Made by a program: the position numbers and the translations under genes
Shown here: positions 34,064-45,247 of the stretch, one piece after another
How positions within the stretch are numbered: position 1 is the stretch's first letter
Layout: each line of letters starts with the position of its first letter
Notes under the pieces: generated by a model
The model's database searches: none
Told to the model about the DNA's origin: nothing
Seen by the model: the letters and a program-made list of their open reading frames with translations, nothing else
Assembly: GCA_036365515.1 (NCBI GenBank)
Contig: CM070874.1
Location: 65,863,583-65,927,582, forward strand
Source of the DNA: Torymus aiolomorphi
Lineage: Eukaryota; Arthropoda; Insecta; Hymenoptera; Torymidae
Length of the DNA: 64,000 nt
Reading direction: 5' to 3'

Positions 34064-35300
34064 AATAAGTGGTTAAAACTTGATCGCGCTGTAAATTACC
34101 CTCAATAAAAAACAAAAGCAAGTGAACAACACGCACGCATAGCACGTGTTATTTCCATTTTCTAGTATAGATATATCCAAAAAATTACGATTTGAAAAGA
34201 AGGCTAAATCAGTTTTAACCTCGAATATCTCTAAAATTCATAAACGAATTCTTTTACTCTAAAAACGCATATAATAAATAATATACACTCTACATTTCCG
34301 CCAAATTAAAAAAAAATTAAAACAAGTTTTCTCTAGTTATCAGGCGATAAATAAAATAACTTTGTAAAATAGGAAAATTTTGAATATCAAAAAGTAATCG
34401 TACGATCTTGATGAAAATTCACATACATAATATCTATATCACATACAAAATTGTCTAGAAATCTGTAGCTGATTCATAGAACCGTTCTCGAGAAATTACG
34501 ATTTAAAAAAAAGTTTAAAAAATTTTAATCTCAAATACCTCTGAAATTTATGGACCAATTATTTTGCCCAAAGAACTCGACCAAGAGCTATCCAAAATCT
34601 ACCTCCACAAGGAATTTTGAAGAAATTACGACAATTTTCCCTCCGGAATCGTTGGACATACAAAACTCATTTTTTTCATTTTTCATGTTTTACGTTTTTG
34701 TTAATAACCAAAGAACCGTGATAGCTAGAAACTTTTTTTTTTAGAAAATATAGGTATTTTAATTCTCTTTTAAATGCTACCTATCCCATTCTGATACATA
34801 CAGCCGTTCTCGAGAAATTACGATTCGAAAAAGAGGTTACAAAAATTTTAACCTCAAAAATCTCTGAAATTTATGAACCAATCATCTATCCCAAAGAAAG
34901 GTGCAGGTGGCAACCAAAAATCTACGTCTACAAGGAATTTTGAAGCGATTAACACAATTTTACTCCCGTAAATTGTCGCCACCTAAAACACGTTTTTTTC
35001 ATTTTTTAATTTTTTTCTCAAAAACTAACCAACAGAATGGATTCAATTTTATACAGATTATAGCTATTCATAATTTCCATTATCATGATTTTTCTCAAAA
35101 AAATTGACCATTTAGTTTGGGAGTTATAAGCATTTAAAAAAAAACACGTTTTTGTTAATAACAAAATAACCGTGATAGCTAGAGAATTTTTTTTTTCAAT
35201 ATAGGTTTTTTTATGCTCTTTCGAATGCTACCCATCCGATTATAAAATTTAAATCCAATTATTAAAAAAAATCAAAAATAAATTTTTCGAAAATGAAAAA
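34064..35300. repeat. Diverged ~324-bp satellite block, second array
   Basis: The landmarks are those of the 12.6-14.5 kb array: GAAATTACGATTT near 34182, 34492 and 34814, and CTCTGAAATT near 34535 and 34862 (unit about 310-325 bases). The AACACGCACGCATAGCACG sub-block at 34125 matches 13630. Confidence 0.7.
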
Positions 35301-35437
35301 TTCGACATAAAACAAAACCGAATCAGTTAGTCGTACAAAATTATTTTTTTCCCGAATTTGAAATCAAAAAACAAAAAAATGAGATCCGTCCGGTTAAAAT
35401 CGACCGCGTAGATCCGAAAATAAAGCGGTACGCACAC

Positions 35438-35438
35438 A

Positions 35439-35501
<63 letters not shown>
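35438..35501 (+). repeat. CA microsatellite
   Basis: An interrupted (CA)n run, followed by CATACAGACATTTTC. That tail also occurs after the CA-rich stretch near 17085. Confidence 0.9.
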
Positions 35502-35503
<2 letters not shown>

Positions 35504-35866
35504 CCATACAGACATTTTCTAAAATCATGTGACACAAACTTCTAACACCTTTATTCATGTTTCTAGAGCAATTTAAAGAAAATTAAAATTTTACTATTAC
35601 GAAGCTTCCTCTATGAGGAAGCAATACTTTTGTAAATAAAAATTAAAGCAAAATTGTTTTATTTTATTTTATTTTAAGCAAATTTTAAGCAAAATTATTT
35701 TATCAAAGTTCGAGATTTATTAAGGACATTTAATGTTTTTAGAAAATGGTGATAAATTCTGATTTACAAAGGTTATGCAGTAATTATAAATGCAAGTCTA
35801 TCAATTAACGAAATCAATGTAGTATATGGCTATTAACGAATTAGACTATTCTTCCTGCCTGCGTGC
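35502..35866. other. AT-rich spacer
   Basis: No coding signal. It ends where RPA-like coding remains begin. Confidence 0.5.
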
Positions 35867-35874
35867 GAGGTAAA

Positions 35875-37360
35875 GTCGTCTGTTAAACGTTGGACAAAAA
35901 ATGAGAAGCAAAAACAATTATTTTCTGTGAATTTATTGGATAATTCAGGAGAAATTAGGTGTACTGTTTTTGATGAATTGTGTGATAAATTCATAAATAC
36001 TATACAAAAGTAATATTATAATGCGCAATATTTTACATAATTCTCGACATTTTCTACATAATTGTTTTATTTTTTAGGTTAGAAATTTTTATTATATTTC
36101 GAATTGCTTTGTTCGCGAAAAACAAATACTGCTTTTAATGATTTGGAGCACGTTTATGATCTGAATTTAAATAAGAAATCTATGTTGGAACTCTATGAAG
36201 ACTAGAATGTTAAAAAACACAAATTGAACTTTGATTTCAAGACCATCGAGTCAATTCTTGAATTTGAAAACGATTCAGCAATAGGTATTATTAAATCAAT
36301 TGTATTAATTTGTTGTATATAAGTACAAAGCATTAATTTTTACTAATTGAAGTATTTAATCTCAATAATATAATTTGTGTATTGATCTTTTGACCCATGA
36401 GAGGAATAATCCCATAACTTGGCGACCGCTCCAAAAACTCCCTAACTCACGGAGTGATTCAAAAAGTACCTAATCCAGGCATATTTATTCTGATTTCTGC
36501 TAATAACTTCAGATTAAATAAAAGATGTTTAGAATTTTTAATGACGTCTATTTAGCAGCAATCTTACAAAAAACGTTCCTGAATTAGCTGGTTTTTAAAG
36601 CGCTCATTTAATTAAGGTGTTTTTGAAGTGCTCGGTGAGTTATAGGGTTTTCGAAGCGGCTACCGAGTCAGAGGGTTATTCTTCTAAGGTATCGATTTAT
36701 AAAGATTCTTGTTTTAACTTTAAAAATTATCTTACTTTTAGGCATTAAACAAATCTTATTTTCATTTTTTATTATTATTCTATTGATGCTTTGTTGAAAG
36801 TTGACTATAAATTGTGATGCTATTTATTACTAACATAAATTTATTTCATCAGACATTATTGCTATAATTAAAGAAATTGGAGATGTTGAAGAGATTATTA
36901 AGCAGTCAACATCGAAATTATATAGAAGAAGAGATGTTCAGTTAACTGATTGTTCAAATCACACTGTACACTCACTACAATTTCTTTATGGCAAATCAAA
37001 TATTAATTTTTGTAAGCTTTTTTATTTTATTTTCAAAAATTGCATTCTTCTTATTAACCTTTTAGTAGTTTTGATTTAATAACTATATTCATTTTATTTC
37101 AGAGTGTTCTCAATTTATGGGAAGAAAAGGCTGTTGAATTCAATAACGTGAAAAATGACATTATTGTATTAAAACGTGTTAAAGTTTCTACATATCAGGA
37201 TATTAGAAAATTAGTCATTACAAATTCGATGAATATTATAAAAGAATATGAAGGCGAAGAAAAAACAAAGTATTTAAGCATTAAATCAGAACATTTTAAT
37301 GATATCACTTTACTGAAATCTGATCTAATTTGTTTTGTTGTAGATTGCTTGAATGGATGA
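35875..37360 (+). pseudogene. RPA70-like ssDNA-binding protein remnant
   Basis: Four blocks separated by intron-like AT-rich gaps resemble the large RPA subunit. Block 1 (~35880-36012) has KRWTKNEKQKQLFSVNLLDN followed by SGEIRCTVFDE, matching the DBD-A pattern FSxDLxDxSGEIRxTxF. Block 2 (~36125-36285) has VKKHKLNFDFKTIESI. Block 3 (~36853-37010) has DIIAIIKEIGDV and a RRDVQLTD motif. Block 4 (~37103-37350) has EEKAVEFNNVKNDIIVLKRV. At least one stop in block 2 breaks it. Cellular RPA1 is a single conserved gene; this divergent, broken copy is more likely transposon-borne. Confidence 0.6.
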
Positions 37361-37999
37361 AAACATCAGATTTATTTGATTGAAATTATATATTATCTTT
37401 CTGACCGAAGTAAAATTCACAATGTAAAACATATAGGGATTAATTTCAATATTAAGAAATTCAAGACAATATATATGAGGCGTTTCACGTCAACTGCCCC
37501 AGCTCCGCGCGCGAGCGCCAAATCGTGCTATTTCTAACTCATGTTTATGATAATAAAATGTAACTAAAAAAATTGTTTCATGAGCGTTTCCGATGTATTT
37601 TTTCCTCAGCTTTCCAATGGTGTAGGTAGTTTTACCGACATTTTCCATTTTCACCTTCAAAAAGTACAAAACGTTTTATATCTCAAAAAGTGTATTTTTA
37701 ATATTTTTTTTGACCATTTAGATCGAAACCTGAGCATTTTTTACATAGGAAATGGTTTTTTTCATAATTTGCTCAGGATGTTTTCTTCGAGAAATAGAAC
37801 GCGAAATAGTAGTAAATAGTAATAGTAAAGATTGTGGTGGCTTACCACTTAATACACTATAACATCGAACGTTGATATTCAAGATGTATATAGTTAATTT
37901 GACTACCCTCCATCTTTTTGAATAAAAATAAATCAGGAAACGATAGGGAGGGTCAACCCACAAAATAAACAACACATCACATAATAGTATTAGCCAACG

Positions 38000-38030
38000 T
38001 TTCGCTGCCCTTGGTTGTCAGCCTCTTCAG
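38000..38030 (-). ncRNA. Hammerhead-like ribozyme core, left arm
   Basis: Minus-strand copy: CTGAAGA (38030-38024), stem GCTG/CAGC, GAAA (38003-38000). The loop differs from the right arm (ACAACCAAGGG versus ACAATCAAGTG), but the stem and core are unchanged. Confidence 0.45.
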
Positions 38031-38182
38031 GGAATATGATATAGACATCTTAAACATATATTTAAAATTATTGTAGTAACAACTACATAGTCAACATAAC
38101 TAATATGAGTCAAGAATTAATTTAATTTTTGTAATTCAACAATAATTTTAAATATATGTTTAAGATGTCTATATCATATTCC

Positions 38183-38213
38183 CTGAAGAGGCTGACAATC
38201 AAGTGCAGCGAAA
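38183..38213 (+). ncRNA. Hammerhead-like ribozyme core, right arm
   Basis: CTGAAGA, then stem II GCTG/CAGC around an 11-base loop, then GAAA. Position 7 of the core is not conserved in hammerheads, so CTGAAGA is allowed. Flanking stems were not verified. Confidence 0.45.
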
Positions 38214-38774
38214 CGTTGGATAATACTATTATGTGATGTGTTGTTTATTTTGTGGGTTGACCCTCCCTATCGTTTCCTGATTTATTGATATTCAAGATGG
38301 CTTAGTAAATGGGGCCTGTGGAACTTTAGACAAAATATCGATTTGTAATAAAACTAATGTTCCAATTTATTTATGGCTTAATTTTGATAACAATAAAGTT
38401 GGAAACATAGTTAAATTTAAATTTACATTATTTATGAAAAGTAATAATATAAATGATAATTTAGTACCCATCCAAAAAATACAAACTCGATATAATACGA
38501 AGAGTCATCATGAAATATTTAGAGAACAATTTCCTGTTGTTTTAGCCGAAGCCATTACTATACATAAAAGCCAAGGACAAACTTATGAAAGTGTTTGTAT
38601 TGTTGTTTGTTTATTGTTTGTTTGATCTAACAAAAAGTAATAAATTACAAACTTCACTTCTCTACGTAGCACTTAGAGTCAAAAAATTGAATGATTTATA
38701 TATTATAGGAACCTTTCAGTCTCCTAAAAAAGTAATGCAAGCCATTTCGTAAATAAAAAAATTGAAAGATTGAG

Positions 38775-39190
38775 GCAACAGAAACGCTTATCACTTTCAT
38801 TTATTGATATTTTAAATACAAATGGATTAAAATGTATTTATCATAATGTACGTTCTTTGAATAAAAATTTATCTCAGATTTTAAGTGATCAGTGGTATTC
38901 TCAATTTGACTTGTTAATATTTTCAGAAACACACACCTTGGTTACAGATAGAGTAGTAATAGAAAATTATGACCTTATTTAGGTCAGATAAATACTTAAA
39001 CAAGTATACTCAAAAGAGTGTTATTTGCTTTAAAAAAAAAAATATGAAACATCAGATTATTAAACATTGTTGGTTGAATGATAGAGAAAAAAATTATCAT
39101 GTCGATTTAATTCACTTAAAAATCAATTATATTAATATTGTAACAGGATATAAGTCACCTGATATAAACAATACGGTTTTTTTCAACTAA
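38775..39190 (+). pseudogene. Endonuclease/exonuclease/phosphatase (APE-like) domain remnant
   Basis: HNVRSLNKNLSQIL, LLIFSETHTL and, after a frame change near 38980, VICFKKKNMKHQI and INIVTGYKSPDINN match the start and middle of the EEP endonuclease found in LINEs and at the C-terminus of Helentron proteins. The E of SETH is the metal-binding Glu position. It is interrupted and lacks the C-terminal half. Confidence 0.65.
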
Positions 39191-39232
39191 TTATTTTAAA
39201 TAATTGACAATATTGAATCAAATAAATCAAAA

Positions 39233-40542
39233 ATTTGTCACGGAGAACCGGAGCACCGGAAGTATATCAGCTTAATATAATAAAAGATTTTATTATATAC
39301 TTCATAATAAAACAAGGCAAAAAGTTTCATTTTGTACTCAGATACATTTTTTTAAGTATATTATTATGGGTATATTTATAAAAATTATGAAGATTATAAT
39401 AGAAACTTTTAGACTTTTTTATAATGAAGTATACACAATGGTGGAGGTGGAAAAAAGGTCAAAGGAGCTTGGAGGATACAGGTTGGATAGCTCCCGTGGT
39501 TTGTGTAGGGCTACTGGCGAAGGATTCCACGGTTTTATTTTCAATAATTCTATAAAAATATTATTGAATAATTCAATATAATTTCTACATGTCATGAAAT
39601 TGTATTGAAGTATTTTTAAATTTTTTTATATAATTTCGATGGCTCCTAGTAAGAAACCATTATCTCACGGGAAACGAATATAAACCACGTATCATTTCAC
39701 AATCGCTGATAAACCCCGTATGTTTTATTATACGGATTAAAAAAAACTGTAACTTTGACGTTACGATTATAAACCTTGTATCTTCGAAGCATCTTTTAAA
39801 AAATCTTGTGAGTTTTCATGATGTTTTTTTCATTATGCTTTGAAATAATTAAAGAAGAAATAAGCTTCATTTTAGTCATACTAAGTATTCTTAGTATGAC
39901 TAAAATGAAGCTTATTTCTTCTTTAATTATTTCAAAGCATAATGAAAAAAACATCATGAAAACTCACAAGATTTTTTAAAAGATGCTTCGAAGATACAAG
40001 GTTTATAATCGTAACGTCAAAGTTACAGTTTTTTTTAATCCGTATAATAAAACATACGGGGTTTATCAGCGATTGTGAAATGATACGTGGTTTATATTCG
40101 TTTCCCGTGAGATAATGGTTTCTTACTAGGAGCCATCGAAATTATATAAAAAAATTTAAAAATACTTCAATACAATTTCATGACATGTAGAAATTATATT
40201 GAATTATTCAATAATATTTTTATAGAATTATTGAAAATAAAACCGTGGAATCCTTCGCCAGTAGCCCTACACAAACCACGGGAGCTATCCAACCTGTATC
40301 CTCCAAGCTCCTTTGACCTTTTTTCCACCTCCATCATTGTGTATACTTCATTATAAAAAAGTCTAAAAGTTTCTATTATAATCTTCATAATTTTTATAAA
40401 TATACCCATAATAATATACTTAAAAAAATGTATCTGAGTACAAAATGAAACTTTTTGCCTTGTTTTATTATGAAGTATATAATAAAATCTTTTATTATAT
40501 TAAGCTGATATACTTCCGGTGCTCCGGTTCTCCGTGACAAAT
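39233..40542. repeat. 1.3-kb near-perfect palindrome
   Basis: Arms 39233-39885 and 39890-40542 (653 bp each) are inverted copies separated by TATT. By eye I found one difference (GTG versus ATG in the small open frames at 39439 and the mirrored site). No protein function is evident. The arms share the motifs GATAAACCCCGTATGTTTTA and TATAAACCTTGTAT with the adjoining smaller palindrome. Confidence 0.9.
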
Positions 40543-40953
40543 ATAAACCGTCGATCTCATAACAGTCGATGATAAACCCCGTATGTTTTATTATACGAAT
40601 TCAAAAAAATGTAACTTAAAAAAATGTAATTATAAACCTTGTATGTTTTAAGCACCCTTTGAAGGTTAGTTTTCATGATTTTTTTCATTAAACTTTGTAA
40701 TAATTAAAAGAGATATAAGCTTTATTTTAGTCATACTAAGAATAATATTTTATTCTTAGTATGACTAAAATAAAGCTTATATCTCTTTTAATTATTACAA
40801 AGTTTAATGAAAAAAATCATGAAAACTAACCTTCAAAGGGTGCTTAAAACATACAAGGTTTATAATTACATTTTTTTAAGTTACATTTTTTTGAATTCGT
40901 ATAATAAAACATACGGGGTTTATCATCGACTGTTATGAGATCGACGGTTTATA
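40542..40953. repeat. Second palindrome of the same family, 412 bp
   Basis: Arms 40542-40744 and 40751-40953 (203 bp each) around ATATTT. The core is homologous to the inner part of the larger palindrome but diverged. Sequence to its right (CCGTGAGATAGTGG, GGAGCTATCGA, to ~41006) matches the mid-arm of the larger one, so the second copy is an older or truncated member. Confidence 0.85.
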
Positions 40954-41199
40954 ATCGTTTTCCGTGAGATAGTGGTTTGTTCTTAGGAGCTATCGATTTG
41001 TAAATAAAACGAAAAAAAAATCCAACGCACTTTCAACAGTACCTCGTTATTTTCTAATAAGCAGAAAATAATCGTATAATATTAATTAAAAAAAATTAAT
41101 TACTAAAAGTACTAATAGAACAGCAATCAGGTATACATTATCCACAGGGCAAACGCTACCTACATAAGTATATGACATGCGGTAATATATAAGCTGTTT

Positions 41200-41299
41200 G
41201 AAAGTTGTCGAAGCTGATAGTCATACTACCAGGGTTTTTGTTTTTAATTTATTTAAAACAAAAATCCTGGTAGTATGGCCATCAGCTTCGACAACTTTC
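41200..41299. other. 100-base hairpin
   Basis: A 45-base arm starting GAAAGTTGTCGAAGCTGATA pairs with its complement ending at 41299, around a ~10-base loop. As RNA it would contain two G-U pairs and one mismatch. It could be a tiny fold-back element or a small-RNA precursor. Confidence 0.7.
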
Positions 41300-41600
41300 A
41301 TCAATTCAAGCAACCGACAATTAGCTGCACTAACTAAATTTAAAAAAATAAAAATAAGCTGTTTGGTTAATTATTATTGAAGTTAATGAGATTAGTCTTT
41401 TTCTGACCCATAATTTAGGCCTTTATGACACCTTCGGAATAATTGAAGGATTCAAAGCAAATTATCCACGCATATATTGTAAAATAAATAAACATTATTT
41501 ATAACATAGTTATCGCACACAGACTGAATTATTACGTGATTGTAATTAAACTCGTAAATAGAGAATTTTCGGGTGCCATCTTTAGCAGAGTACTTGACAC

Positions 41601-42595
41601 TTGGAAAACATCCGGGGTGCAGAGAAGAACGAAGATGAGCTGATAGGAAAGGTACAGGCGAACCTAGACAGAATTGACTCAGTGGTCGCTGAGGCACGTA
41701 ACATTCACAAGTGCGTCAAAGAGGACCTTCAGAAAGTGATGTCATTAATGAGACGTCTAAGCAGCGCAAAAGAAGCATCTAGCAAGTTCAAGTCGAGCTT
41801 TGCATTAATGCTGCTGAACAGTGCTGCTGAACAGTTCCAGATTAGCGAACTAAAACTGGCTACAAAGAGGCTGGAATCCGGAAAGGCCCCGGGACCCGTT
41901 GGCATACCCAATGAAGTTCTGAGAGCGACTATTCGGGAGAAACCTCAACTTAATACGTATCTGAAAAGAGGCTATTTCCCGAAACGCCAAAAATTGGTTC
42001 TCATACAGAAGGGCAAAGGCAAGGATCCCAAGGCACCATCTTCTTGGAGGCCGTTATGCATGCTCGACTCCACGGGCAAGCTGCATGAGAGGATGATTCT
42101 CAACCGCATGCAGAGCGAATTGGACGACCTGGAGAATGAAGGGCTATCAGAGATGCAATACGGGTTTCGTGCAGGACGGAGCACTTTGCACGCGGTGCAG
42201 AAAGTACAGAAAAGAGTAGACAAAGTGTTCTTCATGAAACCGAAGCCGAGAGGCTTGTGTGCCATGGTAACACTCGACGTGAAAAACGCTTTCAACACGG
42301 ACAACTGGGAACATATATATCAAGCCCTTCAGAGGAGACTGCCAGAATATCTTATAGAATCGCTAACAGCTACCTAGAGGACAGGACGCTGATTGTCGAA
42401 GCGGAAGATGGCTCCACAGAAGTCGAGATCACGGCAGGAGTCGCTCAAGGATCGGTAGGTGGTCCTACGATATGGAACATACATTACGACGGGTTGCTGC
42501 GGCTCGAACTACCTAAAGACGTGACCCTAGTAGGATATGCTGATGACGTGGCCATGATGACAAGTAGTAGTACCTTTTTGATGCTATCTACTTAG
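41601..42595 (+). pseudogene. Non-LTR retrotransposon reverse transcriptase fragment (R1/Jockey-type)
   Basis: The fragment carries KAPGPVGIPNEVL, SSWRPLCMLDSTGK, MQYGFRAGRSTLHAV, VTLDVKNAFNT, then after a frame change near 42355 ANSYLEDRTLIV, GVAQGSVGGPTIWN and GYADDVAMM. RT boxes run in the normal order up to the catalytic YADD. The upstream endonuclease and everything after the palm are missing, and the frameshift disables it. GC content and codon use differ from the AT-rich flanks, as expected for a transposon. Confidence 0.88.
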
Positions 42596-42599
42596 TTTT

Positions 42600-43540
42600 T
42601 AAATTTCTTTATTGAAAACAAAAATACCCATATAACCACTCTTTTATGTGGATTTCAACTCCTATAGAAGTATTCCTTAGGTATACCTAAGTTTTGATAT
42701 TTTGTCTATTGCTTTCTCACAGAGAAAGCTTTGAAATCATGCAATCTTTTAACTACAAGATTTCGGTGAAGCCGTGGCCAAAGATACAAAAAGTGGATTT
42801 GTGTATAGACTACTACTACGACGTTATCCTCTCTTAAAAAAGTGATGGAGGAAATCTGTCATTACAATAAGACTGTTTTGATTGGTTGTTGCTGGCTCAT
42901 TTGATTGGTCTACATAGAATAAGCACCAAAATCGAGTATGTTTGAATTTTGAAGATTGGATTCTTGACTTTGAATATTTAAAACTGAATAGTATAAGAAA
43001 AATTTCATGATTTTATTTATGAGACTTATGTTATTATCGTATAATTTAAACTATTTAAAACAAACTTTTAAAATGAAACTTGATCATGTTCATAACCTCA
43101 AAAACAAAAAAACAAAGAGATAAATGATGCGCGCGAAGCGCGCTAAAAGTAGCTAGTAATAATATATTATAAATGTACAAAATTTGTTGTAAACAATATT
43201 GTAATTCCAAAGAGTCAATTTTTTTTAAAAACTAGTCATCTATACGCGCGCTTTGCACGCCGTAATTTTAGCAAAACTTCCCGACACTTTTGTTTTTGTA
43301 ACCTAGCAACCCATTACTCCGACCAACTAAATCACGAATAAATTGATATCATAACAAATCTATCATTTTTTAAAGATAGGATAAGATACTAAAATATAAA
43401 AATAAAGAAAATTACAAGTGATATTGTACTACGCGCTACCTGCCATCTTTGTATTAAAATAGGTGTTAAAAATTATTTTTATGTAATAATCAAATTCAGG
43501 TGAAAGAGTGATTTTGATTAAAATATACGTATTATTATAG
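42600..43540. other. Spacer between LINE fragment and P450 pseudogene
   Basis: No gene. There is a small GC palindrome near 43130-43144 (GCGCGCGAAGCGCGC) and a related inverted CGCGCGC patch near 43244. Confidence 0.5.
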
Positions 43541-45247
43541 AATTTACGAATAGCAATGGCCGGGCAAGTTATTTCCTTCTTTGATGCTGGATATGAGCCA
43601 TCGACTGCAACAATGAGTAATGCGTTGTAGAACTTGCACTTCATCTAAATATTCAAGATAAATTTCGAGAGGACATTAAAACGAAAATTCAACAAAACAG
43701 AGAAAAAATAACATATGACAGTATTAAAAGAATTTCATATTTAGATAAAGTTTTTAAAGATGAAAGGAATATTTTAGTTGTTAATTTATATGTATATACT
43801 AATAACTTGTGATGTTTATCTCAAAAAATATATTATATTACAGTATCTATGTAAATTATTTTCAACAAATCTCTTCTAACAAAAATCACATCATCTTTAT
43901 AACTTTAATGTTGTACATATTGCAACGTTTTTGTCGACTATATAAACTTTGGAATTTTCTTATCGGAAAAAGTACGTTTTTTATTAAAATAAAAATAAGA
44001 GATGATACCTTCAAGGGTACAAATAATGGTAAAATACTTTGTTTTGAAACAGCAAATATTGCACAGTTTACTGTATTGAAAAATTCGAGTATTTTTTGAA
44101 AAATCGGAAAAACTATGTTTGGGGTTAAATTTTATTTATCAATTTTAATTATAATGCAATGAGTTATAGCATGATATGCCAATGGAATAACGAAATACAA
44201 CAATATAAATTTTAGGGGTGGTATACCTCTTTTAAGGTATTTTTTCGAAAAATTGGGTAAAAAATACTGTTCATAAGCTATACTCTCATATTTTTTTCAA
44301 AATTTTTAACATCAAGCAACCGGAGAAAAAAATAATTTCCGAAAAATGCGGTTTTTGGGCCTTACTAGTATAAGGAGGGGAGATAGGTCCCCGGAAAAAT
44401 CGTAGAAAATTCTTTTTTTACTATACTTATATGAAATCACTGTCATTTTTCGCTTTCATTAACAGTGGTATTTTGCCTATCTTAACGTGGGGTACCCTTT
44501 TAGGGGTGGTATACCCCTTTTAAGGGATTTTTTCGAAAAATTCTGGGACACGTCAACTTAATTTTTTAAATTTTATTTATAATGCAACAACTTTTTTTTT
44601 TAATTGAACAAATTAAAAAATTTTTATATCAAAAAAGTATGAAAAGAAATATTTTTCCATTAATAAAAAATAGGGGTTGTTACCCTTAGGGGTAAAAATA
44701 CTACACAAGTATGTAATTTTGAATAACAAGTAACTTCTACTTTGTTTCATTGAAAAATTCTAAATAGTTTTTGAGAAATAAAAAAAATACGTTTTTAGGC
44801 ATGAATTTTAGGGGTGGTTTTCACCCCTTAAAAAGGCATATGGGTACGTATAAAAAAAACACGTGTCAATTATTTTTTGATTTAGTACAATATATCACAA
44901 TTTCAAGAAAATCAGCGGGGTACACCTTGGAACGTTTCCTTGTCAGTAAGCCCATATACTTTCTCTGGTATCATCATGGCGGTGGTATTTTTCCGGAACC
45001 TGAAGTATTCGATCCGGAAAGATTTAATAAAGAAAACGAAAATAGTAGGCATCCTATAAATTATTTACCATTTGAAGATGGTCCACATAATTGCACAAGT
45101 TCGTTAACAAAAAAAAAAGGAAACATTTTATCGACACTTGTTCATTTTGTATGTATTTTACTTTTTCTAGAAGCAAGATTTTCCAACTATCAAATCAAAA
45201 CTAGTATAATTGTTTTTAATTTTAAATTAAAAATTGTAAAAGTATAA
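43541..45247 (+). pseudogene. CYP6-like cytochrome P450 pseudogene
   Basis: Parts of exons 2, 3 and 4 remain; no first exon was found. Exon 2 (43541-43759) has the I-helix region as FFDAGYEPSTATMSNAL with frameshifts near 43553 and 43629 (one base of the Tyr codon is lost), and its donor GT is AT at 43760-43761. Exon 3 (~44890-45101) lacks ETLR. It retains [16 protein letters not shown] but has [10 protein letters not shown] in place of [10 protein letters not shown], so the Gly after Phe and the final IG are lost. Exon 4 (45171-45247) reads [11 protein letters not shown], then a premature stop removes the DKTCIPY tail. It is closest in wording to the gene at 46372. The gap 43800-44770 has been invaded by repeats. 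Confidence 0.88.
44212..44840. repeat. Three copies of a TTAGGGGTGG-TATACCCCTTT motif within a ~300-bp repeat
   Basis: TTAGGGGTGGTATACC-type hairpins start near 44212, 44501 and 44808, spaced about 290-307 bases. Each is followed by AAGG and, in the first two, TTTTTTCGAAAAATT. The repeat lies inside the pseudogene's intron position. Confidence 0.65.

Larger units (their letters stand above)
37887..38284. mobile_element. Penelope-like fold-back insertion with ribozyme-like cores
   Basis: The 398-bp block is bounded by a perfect 15-base direct duplication, TTGATATTCAAGATG (37872-37886 and 38285-38299), so the helicase frame gives the empty site. Arms 37929-38085 and 38150-38284 are inverted copies of about 135-155 bases. 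Each contains a hammerhead-like CTGAAGA...GAAACG core pointing toward the element's outside end. The preceding ~40 bases (37887-37928) form an extra tail. The long duplication and tail suggest target-primed insertion of a Penelope-like element, not a cut-and-paste MITE. Confidence 0.65.
37850..38730 (+). pseudogene. Pif1-family helicase C-terminal remnant
   Basis: Before the insertion the frame reads TITSNVDIQD; after it, IDIQDGLVNGACGTLDKI continues. Then come a WLNFDNNKVG segment, VVLAEAITIHKSQGQTYESV (helicase motif V region) and, one frame over, LLYVALRVKKLNDLYIIG (motif VI region). The N-terminal Walker motifs are absent. The frameshifts and the insertion make it non-functional. Confidence 0.75.
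35867..39190 (+). mobile_element. Decayed Helentron/Helitron-type element (RPA-like, Pif1 helicase and endonuclease remains)
   Basis: Coding remains on the + strand occur in the order RPA70-like ssDNA-binding domains (35875-37360), Pif1-family helicase C-terminal part (about 37850-38730) and an endonuclease/exonuclease/phosphatase domain (about 38775-39190). A helicase joined to such an endonuclease, with an RPA-like protein nearby, is the known layout of Helentrons, a branch of Helitron rolling-circle transposons. No Rep (HUH) nickase domain was found. Stops and frameshifts are frequent, and a 398-bp insertion splits the helicase. The termini were not identified. Confidence 0.65.

Noticed and set aside
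35327..35535. Cys/Val-rich minus-strand frames
   Set aside because: Translation of a CA microsatellite.
39366..39581. A 71-residue protein encoded on both arms of the palindrome
   Set aside because: It appears twice only because the arms are inverted copies; no domain, and start and end are not supported.
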